A DNA stretch of 64,000 nt from Zea mays (GCF_902167145.1 NC_050101.1:119503789-119567788), one strand, 5' to 3'. Positions 10,945 through 22,709 are shown, numbered from the stretch's first letter. Translations and numbers: made by a program. Notes: generated from the letters alone by a model not told the origin.

Positions 10945-12169
10945 AAAAACAATCTCGTCCTCGAGATTTGTAGAAAAGGGATGCAACCATTTTTTTTAGG
11001 AATAAAAAAGTTGTGTTTCATGTTTTTTTTATACTAGCTAGTAGATGATTTGGAAAATATAGACATATATGTCTAGCCATTTATTAGGTGAGATGAGGTA
11101 CGATTATGGCAAGTATAGGTAATAGGTGGTGGCAAGGAAGAGTATAATAAGGAAAGACTTCATCCTGAACTGTGGATCTTGATTCCGCTGGCGATTCAAC
11201 TTGATCTTTGAAGTCTTGAGTTGATGCTTATCTTTCTTTGACGTGGTTGGTCTCCTTTGGCCTTTCATCTTGGAGTTGCCATCCGAGTTAAGGACATATG
11301 GTTAGGATATATGTGAGTAGGATGGATTATATGGTGTAGGTAGGTTAGAATCTCTTGCTAGGTTAAAATTGAGGGGTTATGCAACTATCGAATGGTTAAG
11401 GTAGTTGCATATGGCCAAGTCGATCTGTCATTCTTAATTTAGTGCAGGGTGAACTAAGTTAAGACCTGTCCTATAGGAGTAGAGTCTAAACTATTTTATC
11501 AATATTATCTAACATGTTTGATAAGTCACTTTAGATTAGATCAGATCTAGGTTAGATTGGTGTGACTAGTTTGACTAGATAAGATCTAATTAATTTACAT
11601 CAGATCATGGTTGTTAAACTAGGGTGGATAAGTATGCTTATTAGGATAAGATGAAATAGAATCTTTTGAGATTAGTTAGATTTATTAAGATGAGATAAAA
11701 TCTTTTTAAGATAAGATGAATCTATTAAGATAAGATGGATCTATGAGGCTTGATATATTCTAGTGGTGGTATTCTTAATTTGTACAATCATCTTATAATT
11801 TTTATTTATTTATATTTATGTCTATATGTATATGCAGATGTAATTGTGGACATTACTCCACAATTCATCACACTCAATCAAAGATCCAAATCAGAAAAGT
11901 ATCATAAGAACAAGCATCCAAGCATAAAAAAAATAGTTTTGTTTTTGTTCCTAAGATTAGGTCTCCTATTCCTAAAGGTCACTTTAGGTACAGTATTTCA
12001 AAGTGTGAAATCCACATTTGTCGTTAGAAAAAAAAAGGTAAGAATGATCGGAGTATAGCGAAAATAGATGAGACAAGATTAAGATAAGTTTAGAAAAGAA
12101 CCAGAGTAGCAAAGGTAGTAAATATTTGTTGTCCAGTTCTATCTAGGTTTCGTCCTACAGTCAACATTC

Positions 12170-12180
12170 CTCTGATACAA
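12170..12180 (-). other. Primer binding site of the LARD-like element
   Basis: Four bases after the LTR end the minus strand reads TTGTATCAGAG, one base off the initiator-tRNA-Met site TGGTATCAGAG used by Del-type elements. Confidence 0.7.
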
Positions 12181-12184
12181 CTTC

Positions 12185-15100
12185 TGTCACACCCGGATTT
12201 TAGAGGTCCAAAATCCGGGCGCGAACATAAACACCAGGTGTGCTGGGACCAAGTCTCACACATATGATGTATAGTGGCACAGGATCGAATGTCACATCTT
12301 TATATATAACAGGAGTTCTATACAAAATAAATAATTACATTATAAGGAGACAACGGTCCAGCAACCCAAAGTTGACTGGGAGACGACGACCTAGACCTCT
12401 CACGAACTCGCCACAGCATCCTCCATGCGCCTCATCCTGTGGTACCTGTTCTTGACCTGTGGGGGGGTGTGAGACAGCAAGAGTGAGCTCACATACGTTC
12501 ATCGCTCAACAAGTTGTGGGGAATAATGTGCATGAACTCGCCAAAGGTGGGAGCTCACGTGAAGTGTAAGGCTTACCAAAGAGGATGGTTAGAGCTGAGC
12601 ATTGCTTTTAAAGTTGGTCAAAATTTTATTAGCAATTACTAAGTATAAGTAAATACCAACCCAATTAAATAGTAGAACAGAAGTAACAACATCACCTGCG
12701 ATGCAATGCATATGACAAATTGAATTTAAGTTCCATAAATTAATCATGTGAGGGTCCGAGCTGCTCATGACCGTGAGCACGGCTAGTATACCAGTTTTAC
12801 ACTCTGCAGAGGTGGCGCATCTTTACCCACAAGTCATGTTACCCATCTGCCAAGGGATCGCGACTTCCCATACACCTCTACCGAGGAGGCGAGGCAGGGT
12901 AACACTACGAGGCCTTTACAAAGTTCCACTAGCTTCAGAAAACCCGCTACAGTTTATAGGAAGCTCCAATGCAGGAATCCCTTGCAGGACCGCCATCGCA
13001 GCAAAATCCTCCCGAGGGCCTCCCTACACTGACCACTCCCCTACTGCCCTTGCCCCTTTCGGGTAAGGTAGTCTTCCACTAGCTTTCCTAATTAATCGGC
13101 CAATGCAAGGGCGTCCCATTAAACCCTTGTGGTAGCACTGTTTTCCCGGGTGGTTCTCCATGTTCCAATTAACATAATGATCTTATCATGAACAGTGATA
13201 ATAAACAGATAATAAAAGTGTGATCATGAATAATGTATCTTCATACCCAAAACCACATAAAGCACTAGCAAGTACTACCCAAAAAGTTCAGTGGTAACAA
13301 GGTATAAAGATAATCAAACTAGGGTAACCTATTGGGTCCCATCAAAATTAACCTATGCAGATCATTATGATTAATCAGAACATGAGTAGGTAAAAAGAAG
13401 TGATCAAGGGCACAACTTGCCTGGGACTTGAGATTCCAGGTACCAGGATGGTCTTCAGATGACTCGTGACCTCACTGCTAGTCGTAGCAATACAGACAAA
13501 CATTGTATAGGCAAAATTAACATCACACCAAACATGAGAACAAACTGTGTAATAATAATCTACGCGTTGCTACGAGATCGTGGGCTCGAGAACCGCTAAA
13601 TCCGGAGCTACGATTATTAAGTTACGATTTTCTGAAGTTATTTAAGGCCTAGAATAGAGTTATTCATGTGGATAATTTTAAATCAAGTTTCATAGCTAAA
13701 CAGTGTTACTAGCTGATAGACAATATTAAAACAAACTTATTGCAACTGGAATGACTCAATTTGGAGTTGAAATGAATTTAATATGAATTATACAAGTTTC
13801 GGGAATTATTTTTATATTAAAAAACAATTTCCAGAATTAATTCTCTAATTTTACTACTCTCTGGACTGCGCGCGGAATAGACAGAAGCCCAGGGGCTAGA
13901 TTACAAACGTCCCAAGACTCATATTCTCCCCGCGCGGATGGCGGGTTAGTTTCAGGATTCTTTAGGGTCTCTTTTGCATAAAGACTTGGCGAAGGGGTAT
14001 GCGTGATCCTGAGCCACACGATTAGAATTCAGTGCGCCAGATCAGATCTTGATCGATCACCGAGTGAAGCCTATTGGATTCAGATCCGACGACCCATATT
14101 TTAAGTACTCGTGACTGCCCCGGGGCCATCCGATCACGATCGAACGGATCAGATTCCCCCGCACGAATTGTTGCTTTCTCTTTTAATCTGGAACGTCCGC
14201 TCCATGATCAGTGGCACAAGTTTAGTTACCCCAAGGTCGAATCCAGAGCGCTCAACGCGGATCCGACGACCAAGGGACATCTTCCCCAACCCGCTGGCTG
14301 ACCACGGCGGCGCAGAGGACACCGCGGTGGCACCATGGCTAGAGCATAGGATCCGCGTGATTCCGCCCCCACTCACTGCAATAACGGGCGCTACACGATG
14401 AGAATTACTAGGCGATCGAGGCTAGGGGTTTCTTACCGGCGATTGAAGCAGCGGCGAGGCAGGCCACACGACATGGCGGATCCGCGGCAGGATACAACTA
14501 CGGCGAAGAATCCTCAGCAGGCCGAAGCCTCGTTCACCCAATTACTTCTCCGAGCGCGCTCCGTGAACCCCACCAAACGTCCAGGACAGGCAACGGGTGT
14601 CGAGCGATGGGGATAATTGATTCCGACGGCAGTGGACCCCCGGACATGAGGTGATGGCGGCGCACGAGCTCGCCACTGGCTTTTATGGCCCAGAGGCGAG
14701 TCCGGGTAGGTGCCAGGAGTCCGACCGAAGCGGGTTGTTGCGGATTTGGCGGCGAAGTCAGATTCGCCCCAGATCGCAACGGTCTAGCAGCGTAGCTCAA
14801 GTTTGTTACGGTAGCGACGTGGAGAAGAAGACCCTGGAATGCGGGCCCCATGTGGCGGTACCAACCAGCAGCGAGCGCAAGGTACGGTTGAGCGAGTCCC
14901 TGGATTCCAACCGCATCAGCGCCAGCCAACAATCGCGACGAGCAGCGTGGGGAAGAAGACCAGTCTGCGTGAGGGGCCCACATGGCAGCGCTGAGAGAGG
15001 TGGAAGGGCTGGCGAGTGGAACTGGGCTGCGCGAGCTGGATCCGAAGATGGGCCGAAAGCAGGGAATAGAGGCCTACTCGACTGAAGACTGCTTTCTTTT

Positions 15101-15510
15101 TTTTTCTTTTATTTATTATTCTTTTATTCCTTTCCAAATTCAAAAACTTCAGTTCTAAAAGAAATTCTTTTTGTGGCAAAATTGTCCTTGGTTAGATATT
15201 AAATTTGAACTTGCCAATATGATTTTATTTAATAAGTTTTATTTTGTATTTTATAGTATTTCTCCCCTCCTATTCTATTTATTCAAAGTAGGTATTAAAT
15301 CCTCAATTTGATTGTTGATTTATTTATGTCACCAAATGCACACACAAAAACAATATCCAGCATGATGAATGATTTATTTGAGTGTATTTTGTTAATTATT
15401 TATTTGTTTAATTATGGGGTTCACATGAATTGAGAAACATAGATAACTCGTATATGTATACGGAATACAATTTTCTCTGCTTAGACTTTGTTTACAAAGT
15501 GGGTGTTACA
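12185..15510 (-). repeat. 5' LTR of the LARD-like element
   Basis: 3326 bp, nearly identical to 7609-10929 (about 0.15 percent substitutions by hand count). It contains the same hairpin (12192-12219) and TATA candidate (12298-12308). It carries the extra TGCAA near 13103. Confidence 0.93.
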
Positions 15511-15893
15511 CTTCTTTTCTTTGGCTTTCTTTCTTGTGATCAAACACTCACTTGTAATTGAGGCAAGAGACACCAATTGTGTGGTGGTCCTTGCGGGAAG
15601 TTTGATTCCCAAGTGATTTGAGAAGAGAAGCTCACTCGGTCCAAGGGACCGTTTGAGAGAGGGAAGGGTTGAAAGAGACCCGGCCTTTGTGGCCTCCTCA
15701 ACGGGGAGTAGGTTTGAGAGAACCGAACCTCGGTAAAACAAATCCGCGTGTCTCATTTCATTATTCGCTTGCGATTTGTTTTGTGTCCTCTCTCGCGGAC
15801 TTGATTATATTTCTAACGCTAACCCGGCTTGTAGTTGTGATTGCTTTTGAGAATTTCAGTTTCGCCCTATTCACCCCCTCTAGGCGACTTTCA
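15511..15893 (+). repeat. 5' LTR of element B, second part
   Basis: Continues the LTR after the inserted element. The first five bases CTTCT are the target duplication. It holds the last part of the transcribed leader and ends GACTTTCA. Confidence 0.93.
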
Positions 15894-15895
15894 AT

Positions 15896-15907
15896 TGGTA
15901 TCAGAAC
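15896..15907 (+). other. Primer binding site of element B
   Basis: TGGTATCAGAAC, two bases after the LTR end. It differs at one base from the site of element C (TGGTATCAGAGC), which matches initiator tRNA-Met. Confidence 0.8.
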
Positions 15908-15941
15908 CCGGTGCTTCATTTGAGCCTAACCGCTCGAAGTG

Positions 15942-18641
15942 ATGTCGGGAGATCACGCCAAGAAGGAGATGGAGACCGGCGAAAAGCCCACTACAAGCCA
16001 CGGGAGCACTTCATCGGAAGAGTCCCGCACCAAGAGGAAGGAGAAGAAGAAGAGCTCCTCCAACAAAGGGAAGGAGAAGAAATCTTCCTCACTCCACAAA
16101 GAGAAGAAGGAAAAATCTTCTTCCCACAAGTCGCATCGGAAAGGCGACAAGCACAAGAGGATGAGGAAGGTGGTCTACTACGAGACCGACACTTCATCAA
16201 CATCTACCTCCGACTCCGATGCGCCGTCCGTAACTTCTAAGCGCCAAGAGCGCAAGAAGTTTAGTAAGATCCCCTTACACTATCCCCGTACATCTAGACA
16301 TACTCCATTACTTTCCGTTCCATTAGGCAAACCGCCAACTTTTGATGGCGAAGATTATGCTAGGTGGAGTGATTTAATGAAATTTCATCTAACCTCACTC
16401 CACAAAAGTATATGGAATGTTGTTGAGTTTGGAGCACAGGTACCATCCATAGGGGATGAGGATTATGATACGGACGAAGTGGCCCAAATCGAGCACTTTA
16501 ACTCTCAAGCCACAACCATACTCCTCGCCTCTCTAAGCAAGGAGGAATACAACAAAGTGCAAGGGTTGAAGAATGCAAAGGAGATTTGGGACCTACTCAA
16601 GACCGCGCACGAGGGTGATGAACTCACCAAGATTACCAAACGGGAAACGATCGAGGGGGAGCTCGGTCGCTTCCGTCTTCGCCAAGGGGAGGTGCCACAA
16701 GACATGTACAACCGGCTCAAAACTTTGGTGAACCAAGTGCGCAACCTCGGGAGCAAGAAGTGGGATGACCATGAGGTGGTTAAGGTTATTCTTAGATCAC
16801 TCATTTTCCTTAACCCCACTCAAGTTCAATTAATTCGTGGTAACCCTAGATATACTCAAATGACTCCCGAGGAAGTTATCGGGAATTTTGTGAGCTTTGA
16901 ATGTATGATCAAGGGCTCCAAGAAGATTAACGAGCTTGACGAACCCTCCACGTCCGAGGCGCAACCGGTGGCCTTCAAGGCGACGGAGGAAAAGAAGGAG
17001 GAGTCTACACCAAGTAGACAACCAATTGATGCCTCCAAGCTTGACAATGAGGAGATGGCTTTAATCATTAAAAGCTTTCGCCAAATCCTCAAGCAACGGA
17101 GGGGGAAGGACTACAAACTCCGCTCCAAGAAAGTGTGCTACAAATGTGGTAAGCCCGATCATTTCATTGCAAAATGTCCTATATCTAGTGACAGTGACAG
17201 GGGCGACGACAAGAAGGGAAAGAGGAGAGAAAAGAAGAAGTACTACAAGAAGAAGGGCGGCGATGCCCATGTTTGCCGGGAGTGGGACTCCGACGAGAGC
17301 TCCACCGACTCCTCATCCGACGAGGACACCGCCAACATCGCCGTCACCAAGGGACTCCTCTTCCCAAACGTCAGCCACAAGTGCCTCATGGCAAAGGACG
17401 GCAAAAGGAAGAAGGTAAAATCAAGATCCTCCACTAGATATGAAACCTCTAGTGATGAGGATGATGCTAGCAATGAGGAGGATAACTTGCGCGTTCTTTT
17501 TGCCAACCTTAACATGGAACAAAAGGAAAAACTAAATGAGCTAATTAGTGCCATCCATGAAAAGGATGACCTCTTGGACTCCCAAGAGGACTTCCTAATC
17601 AAGGAAAATAAAAAGCATGTTAAGGTTAAAAATGCTTATGCTCTAGAGGTAGAAAAATGTGAAAAATTGTCTAGTGAGCTAAGCACTTGCCATGAGACCA
17701 TTAACAACCTTAGAAATGAAAATGCTAGATTAAGTGCTAAGGTTGATTCTCATGTTTGTATTGATTCAATTCCCGATCTTAGAAATGATAATGATGATTT
17801 GCTTACTAAGATTAAGGAATTGAATGATTCTCTTGCTAGCCTTAGAGTAGAAAATGATAATTTGATTGCTAAGGCTAAAGATTTTGATGTTTGCAAAGCT
17901 ACTATTTCCGACCTTAGAACTAAAAATGATTTGTTACATGCTAAGGTTGTTGAACTAAAATCTTGCAAACCCTCTACATCTAATGTTGAGCATGTTTCTA
18001 TTTGTACTAGATGTAGAGATATTGATGTTAATGCTATTTATGATCACATGTCTTTAATTAAACAACAAAATGATCATATAGCATTATTAGATGCTAAAAT
18101 TGCCGAGCATAACTTGGAAAATGAAAAGTTTAAATTTGCTAGAAGTATGCTCTATAATGGGAGACGCCCGGGCATCAAGGATGGCATTGGCTTCCAAAGG
18201 GGAGACAATGTCAAACTTAATGCCCCTCCTAAAAATTTGTCTAACTTTGTTAAGGGCAAAGCTCCCATGCCTCAGGATAATGAGGGTTACATTTTGTACC
18301 CTGCCGGTTATCCCGAGAGCAAAATTAGGAGAATTCACTCTAGGAAGTCTCACTCTGGCCCTAATCATGCTTTTATGTATAAGGGTGAGACATCTAGTTC
18401 TAGGCAACCAACCCGTGCTAAGTTGCCTAAGAAGAAGACTCCTAATGCATCAAATGATCATAACATTTCATTTAAAACTTTTGATGCATCTTATGTTTTG
18501 ACTAATAAATCCGGCAAGGTAGTTGCCAAATTTGTTGGGGGCAAACACAAGGGCTCCAAGACTTGTGTTTGGGTACCCAAGGTTCTTGTTTCTAATGCCA
18601 AAGGACCCAAAACCATTTGGGTACCTAAAGTCAAGAGCTAA
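15942..18641 (+). CDS. gag: Sirevirus B Gag
   Basis: Intact capsid/nucleocapsid protein of 899 residues, which packages element RNA in cytoplasmic particles. Start: ATG at 15942, 48 nt after the LTR, preceded by a GTG in frame; the MSGDHAKK start is shared with C and D. Domains: Ser/Lys-rich N-terminus (1-100), copia gag domain (about 120-320), CCHC zinc knuckle near residue 400, acidic Ser/Asp segment (about 440-520), coiled coil of LRNEN/LRNDN/LRVEN-like repeats (about 530-720), basic C-terminus ending WVPKVKS. The knuckle reads CYKCGKPDHFIAKCP; Asp replaces the Gly before His that C, D and A keep, which may weaken RNA binding. Sirevirus Gags are unusually long, as here. Confidence 0.93.
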   Translation: MSGDHAKKEMETGEKPTTSHGSTSSEESRTKRKEKKKSSSNKGKEKKSSSLHKEKKEKSSSHKSHRKGDKHKRMRKVVYYETDTSSTSTSDSDAPSVTSKRQERKKFSKIPLHYPRTSRHTPLLSVPLGKPPTFDGEDYARWSDLMKFHLTSLHKSIWNVVEFGAQVPSIGDEDYDTDEVAQIEHFNSQATTILLASLSKEEYNKVQGLKNAKEIWDLLKTAHEGDELTKITKRETIEGELGRFRLRQGEVPQDMYNRLKTLVNQVRNLGSKKWDDHEVVKVILRSLIFLNPTQVQLIRGNPRYTQMTPEEVIGNFVSFECMIKGSKKINELDEPSTSEAQPVAFKATEEKKEESTPSRQPIDASKLDNEEMALIIKSFRQILKQRRGKDYKLRSKKVCYKCGKPDHFIAKCPISSDSDRGDDKKGKRREKKKYYKKKGGDAHVCREWDSDESSTDSSSDEDTANIAVTKGLLFPNVSHKCLMAKDGKRKKVKSRSSTRYETSSDEDDASNEEDNLRVLFANLNMEQKEKLNELISAIHEKDDLLDSQEDFLIKENKKHVKVKNAYALEVEKCEKLSSELSTCHETINNLRNENARLSAKVDSHVCIDSIPDLRNDNDDLLTKIKELNDSLASLRVENDNLIAKAKDFDVCKATISDLRTKNDLLHAKVVELKSCKPSTSNVEHVSICTRCRDIDVNAIYDHMSLIKQQNDHIALLDAKIAEHNLENEKFKFARSMLYNGRRPGIKDGIGFQRGDNVKLNAPPKNLSNFVKGKAPMPQDNEGYILYPAGYPESKIRRIHSRKSHSGPNHAFMYKGETSSSRQPTRAKLPKKKTPNASNDHNISFKTFDASYVLTNKSGKVVAKFVGGKHKGSKTCVWVPKVLVSNAKGPKTIWVPKVKS

Positions 18642-18654
18642 AATTATTTTGTAG
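18642..18654 (+). promoter_or_regulatory. Candidate splice acceptor between gag and pol (B)
   Basis: After the gag stop the sequence ATTATTTTGTAG precedes GTTTATGCATCC. The final TAG is both an AG acceptor context and the last stop in the pol frame. The same tract is present in A, C and D. No donor was identified, so splicing is inferred only. Confidence 0.4.
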
Positions 18655-21600
18655 GTTTATGCATCCGGGGGCTCAAGTTGGATACTCGACAGCGGGTGCA
18701 CAAACCACATGACCGGGGAGAAGAAGATGTTCTCCTCATATAAAAAAAACCAAGATCCCCATAGAGCGATCACATTCGAGGATGGAAATCAAGGTTTGGT
18801 CAAAGGTTTGGGTAAAATTGCTATTTCACCTGACCATTCCATTTCCAATGTTTTTCTTGTTGATTCATTAGATTACAATTTGCTTTCCGTTTCTCAATTA
18901 TGTCAAATGGGCTACAACTGTCTATTCACTAATGTAGGTGTCACTGTCTTTAGAAGAAGTGATGATTCAATAGCATTCAAGGGAGTGTTAGAGGGTCAGC
19001 TATACTTGGTAGATTTTGATAGAGCTGAACTCGACACTTGCTTGGTTGCTAAGACTAACTTGGGTTGGCTCTGGCACCGCCGACTAGCCCATGTTGGAAT
19101 GAAGAATCTTCATAAGCTTCTAAAGGGGGAACACATTTTAGGATTAACCAATGTTCATTTTGAGAAAGACAGGATTTGTAGCGCATGCCAAGCCGGGAAG
19201 CAAGTTGGCACTCATCATCCACACAAGAATATTATGACAAGTGACAGGTCACTGGAGCTCCTTCACATGGATCTATTCGGCCCGATCGCTTACATAAGCA
19301 TCGGCGGGAGTAAGTACTGTCTACTTATTGTGGATGATTATTCTCGCTTCACTTGGGTATTCTTTTTGCAGGACAAATCTCATACCCAAGAGACCTTAAA
19401 GGGATTCTTGAGACGGGCTCAAAATGAGTTCGGCTTAAGGATTAAGAAAATTAGAAGCGACAATGGGACGGAGTTCAAGAACTCTCAAATTGAAGGCTTC
19501 CTTGAGGAGGAGGGCATCAAGCATGAGTTCTCTTCTCCCTACACCCCACAACAAAATGGTGTAGTGGAGAGGAAGAATCGAACTCTATTAGACATGGCAA
19601 GAACCATGCTTGATGAGTACAAGACACCGGATCGGTTTTGGGCCGAGGCGGTCAACACCGCCTGCTACGCCATCAACCGATTATATCTTCACCGAATCCT
19701 CAAGAAGACATCCTATGAACTCCTAACCGGTAAAAAGCCCAACATTTCATATTTTAGAGTTTTTGGTAGCAAATGCTTTATTCTTGTTAAAAGAGGTAGA
19801 AAATCTAAATTTGCTCCTAAAACTGTAGAAGGCTTTTTACTTGGTTATGACTCAAACACAAGGGCATATAGGGTCTTTAACAAGTCCACTGGACTAGTTG
19901 AAGTCTCATGTGACGTTGTGTTTGATGAGACTAACGGCTCTCAAGTAGAGCAAGTTGATCTTGATGAGATAGGTGATGAAGAGGCTCTGTGCATCGCGCT
20001 AAGGAACATGTCCATCGGGGATGTGTGTCCTAAGGAATCCGAAGAGCCTCCAAAAACACAAGATCAACCATCCTCCTCCACGCAAACATCTCCACCAACT
20101 CAAAATGAGGATGAGGCTCAAGTTGATGAAGGACAAGATCAAGAAGATGAGCCACCTCAAGATAATGGCAATGATCAAGGGAGAGATGCAAATGATCAAG
20201 AAAAGGAGGATGAGCAAGAACCAAGGCCGCCACACCCAAGAGTCCACCAAGCAATTCAACGAGATCACCCCGTCGACACCATCCTCGGCGACATTCATAA
20301 GGAGGTAACCACTAGATCTCGTGTTGCACATTTTTGTGAGCATTACTCTTTTGTTTCCTCTATTGAGCCACACAGGATAGAGGAAGCACTTCAAGATTCG
20401 GATTGGGTGGTGGCGATGCAAGAGGAGCTCAACAACTTCACTAGGAATGAGGTATGGCATTTAGTTCCACGTCCTAACCAAAATGTTGTAGGAACCAAAT
20501 GGGTCTTCCGCAACAAGCAAGATGAGCATGGTGTGGTGACAAGGAACAAAGCTCGACTTGTGGCCAAGGGATACTCCCAAGTCGAAGGTTTGGATTTCGG
20601 TGAAACCTATGCACCCGTAGCTCGGCTTGAGTCAATTCGCATATTATTGGCCTATGCTACTTACCATGGCTTTAAGCTTTATCAAATGGACGTGAAAAGT
20701 GCCTTCCTCAACGGACCGATCAAGGAAGAGGTCTATGTTGAGCAACCTCCCGGCTTTGAAGATGGTGAGTACCCTAACCATGTCTATAAGCTCTCTAAGG
20801 CGCTTTATGGGCTCAAGCAAGCCCCAAGAGCATGGTATGAATGCCTTAGAGATTTCCTTATTGCTAATGGCTTCAAAGTCGGCAAGGCCGATCCTACTTT
20901 GTTCACTAAAACTCTTGCAAAATGATTTGTTTGTATGCCAGATTTATGTTGATGATATTATATTTGGGTCTACTAACGAATCTACATGTGAGGAATTTAG
21001 TAGGATCATGACACAAAAGTTCGAGATGTCTATGATGGGGGAGTTGAAGTATTTTCTAGGATTCCAAGTCAAGCAACTCCAAGAGGGCACCTTCATTAGC
21101 CAAACAAAGTATACTCAAGACATTCTAACCAAGTTTGGAATGAAGGATGCCAAGCCCATCAAGACACCCATGGGAACCAATGGGCATCTCGACCTCGACA
21201 CGGGAGGTAAGTCCGTGGATCAAAAGGTATACCGGTCGATGATTGGTTCATTGCTTTATTTATGTGCATCTCGACCGGACATTATGCTTTCCGTATGCAT
21301 GTGTGCAAGATTCCAAGCCGACCCTAAGGAATCACACCTTACGGCCGTAAAACGAATCTTGAGATATTTGGCTTATACTCCTAAGTTTGGGCTTTGGTAC
21401 CCTCGGGGATCCACTTTTGATTTAATTGGTTATTCGGATGCCGATTGGGCGGGGTGTAAGATTAACAGGAAGAGCACATCGGGGACTTGCCAGTTCTTGG
21501 GAAGATCCTTGGTGTCATGGGCTTCAAAGAAGCAAAATTCGGTCGCTCTTTCTACCGCCGAAGCCGAGTATATTGCCGCAGGCCATTGTTGCGCGCAATT

Positions 21601-21901
21601 GCTTTGGATGAGGCAAACCCTGCGGGACTACGGTTACAAACTAACAAAAGTTCCTCTTCTATGTGATAATGAGAGTGCAATCAAAATGGCCGACAATCCC
21701 GTCGAGCATAGCCGCACTAAACACATAGCCATTCGGTATCATTTTCTTCGGGATCACCAACAAAAGGGGGAGATCGAGATTTCATACACTAACACTAAAG
21801 ACCAATTAGCCGATATCTTTACCAAGCCTCTTGATGAACAAAATTTTACCAGACTTAGGCATGAGCTTAATATTCTTGATTCTAGGAATTTCTTTTGCTA
21901 A
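18655..21901 (+). pseudogene. pol: Sirevirus B pol, one frameshift in RT
   Basis: Copia polyprotein in the order protease (DSGCTNHM), GAG-pre-integrase (HHCC), integrase (DLFGP, SDNGTEF, ERKNRTL), RT (YVDDIIFGS), RNase H (YSDADWAG, STAEAEY). This is the usual Ty1/copia order, with integrase before RT. It is in the +1 frame relative to gag and opens just after the TAG at 18652-18654; the first ATG is 18709, after the protease motif. One net inserted base around 20914-20922 shifts the frame just before the RT catalytic YVDD. The first frame ends at 20925 and the rest is read in the next frame to 21901. No other lesion is seen, so the damage is recent. An acidic Asp/Glu/Gln-rich linker separates integrase and RT. 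Confidence 0.92.
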
Positions 21902-22709
21902 ACTTGCACACATAGCTCATAAGTATACCTTTGATCATGTCTCTTTTATATGCTATGACTAATGTGTTTTCAAGTGTATTTCAAACCAAGTCATAGGTAT
22001 ATTGAAAGGGAATTAGAGTCTTCGGCGAAGACAAAGGCTTCCACTCCACTCTACTACTCATCCTTTGCCGTCACTCCGAGCATCTCTCCAACCTTGGTAT
22101 AATCTTCACTCATTTATTTTATGGCCAAAGGAGGAGAAAGTATTTCGTAGGGCTCTAATGATTCCGTTTTTGGCGATTCATGCCAAAGGGGGAGAAAACA
22201 TGAGCCCAAAGCAAAAGGACCGCACCACCACCTAATTTTAAAATATGATTTTCAATTGGATGGAAAATTTCAAAATTGGTATCTCCTTGTGTTCTAAAGG
22301 GGGAGCAAGTAGTATTTTCAAAACTTGATATCTTAAAACCCTCTTGAACACTAAGAGGAGAATTTATTTGAGGGGGAGTTTTGTTTAGTCAAAGGAAAAG
22401 CATTTCAAACAAAAGGAGAAAATTTCAAATCTTGACAATGCTTCTCAAAATTCTTATTCATTTATCTTTGACTATCTTGCAAAAAGTTCTTGAAAAGAAT
22501 TTACAAAAGATTTTGCAAAACAAAACTTTTGGTGCAAATGTGGTCCAATATGTCAAAAACAAAGAAACAATCCATGCGCATCATGTAAGTATTTATATTG
22601 GCTCAATTCCAAGCAACCTTTACACTTACATTATGCAAACTAGTTCAAACTATGCACTTTTATATTTGCTTTGGTTTGTGTTGGCATCAATCACCAAAAA
22701 GGGGGAGAT
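21902..22709 (+). other. 3' untranslated region of B with repeated purine tracts
   Basis: No coding sequence and no env-like gene recognised. Several AAAGGGGGAG-type tracts occur (near 22186, 22298 and 22370) and the polypurine tract AAAAAGGGGGAGA (22696-22708) abuts the 3' LTR. Multiple polypurine-like tracts before the 3' LTR are a described Sirevirus trait. Confidence 0.85.

Larger units (their letters stand above)
10930..12184 (-). other. Non-coding interior of the LARD-like element
   Basis: 1255 bp, AT-rich, with no ORF on the minus strand that looks like a retrotransposon protein. Short AGAT/GATAAGAT-like runs occur around 11560-11740. Next to the polypurine tract the minus strand could encode NLEDEIVFKGG, which resembles the C-terminal tail of Del-type polyproteins. 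It may be a coding remnant, which would mean the interior arose by deletion of gag-pol. Confidence 0.7.
7609..15510 (-). mobile_element. Non-autonomous Del/Tekay-like LTR element with giant LTRs (LARD-like)
   Basis: Flanked by a perfect duplication CTTCT (7604-7608 and 15511-15515), inside the 5' LTR of B. LTRs are 3321 bp (left) and 3326 bp (right) around only 1255 bp. Orientation is minus: the primer site follows the right LTR and the polypurine tract precedes the left LTR on that strand. On the minus strand the LTR starts TGTAACACCC and ends GGGTGTGACA. Long LTRs of this form fit Del/Tekay chromoviruses such as maize Prem1/Tekay. I see no gag, protease, RT or integrase, so it must have moved with proteins made by other copies. 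Confidence 0.9.

Noticed and set aside
7609..15510. Segmental duplication of a 3.3 kb block
   Set aside because: The two blocks are LTRs: TG..CA ends, 5-bp target duplication outside, primer site and polypurine tract in between.
18600..18660. Programmed frameshift from gag to pol
   Set aside because: The pol frame is closed by a TAG after the gag stop, so a shift inside gag would terminate at once.
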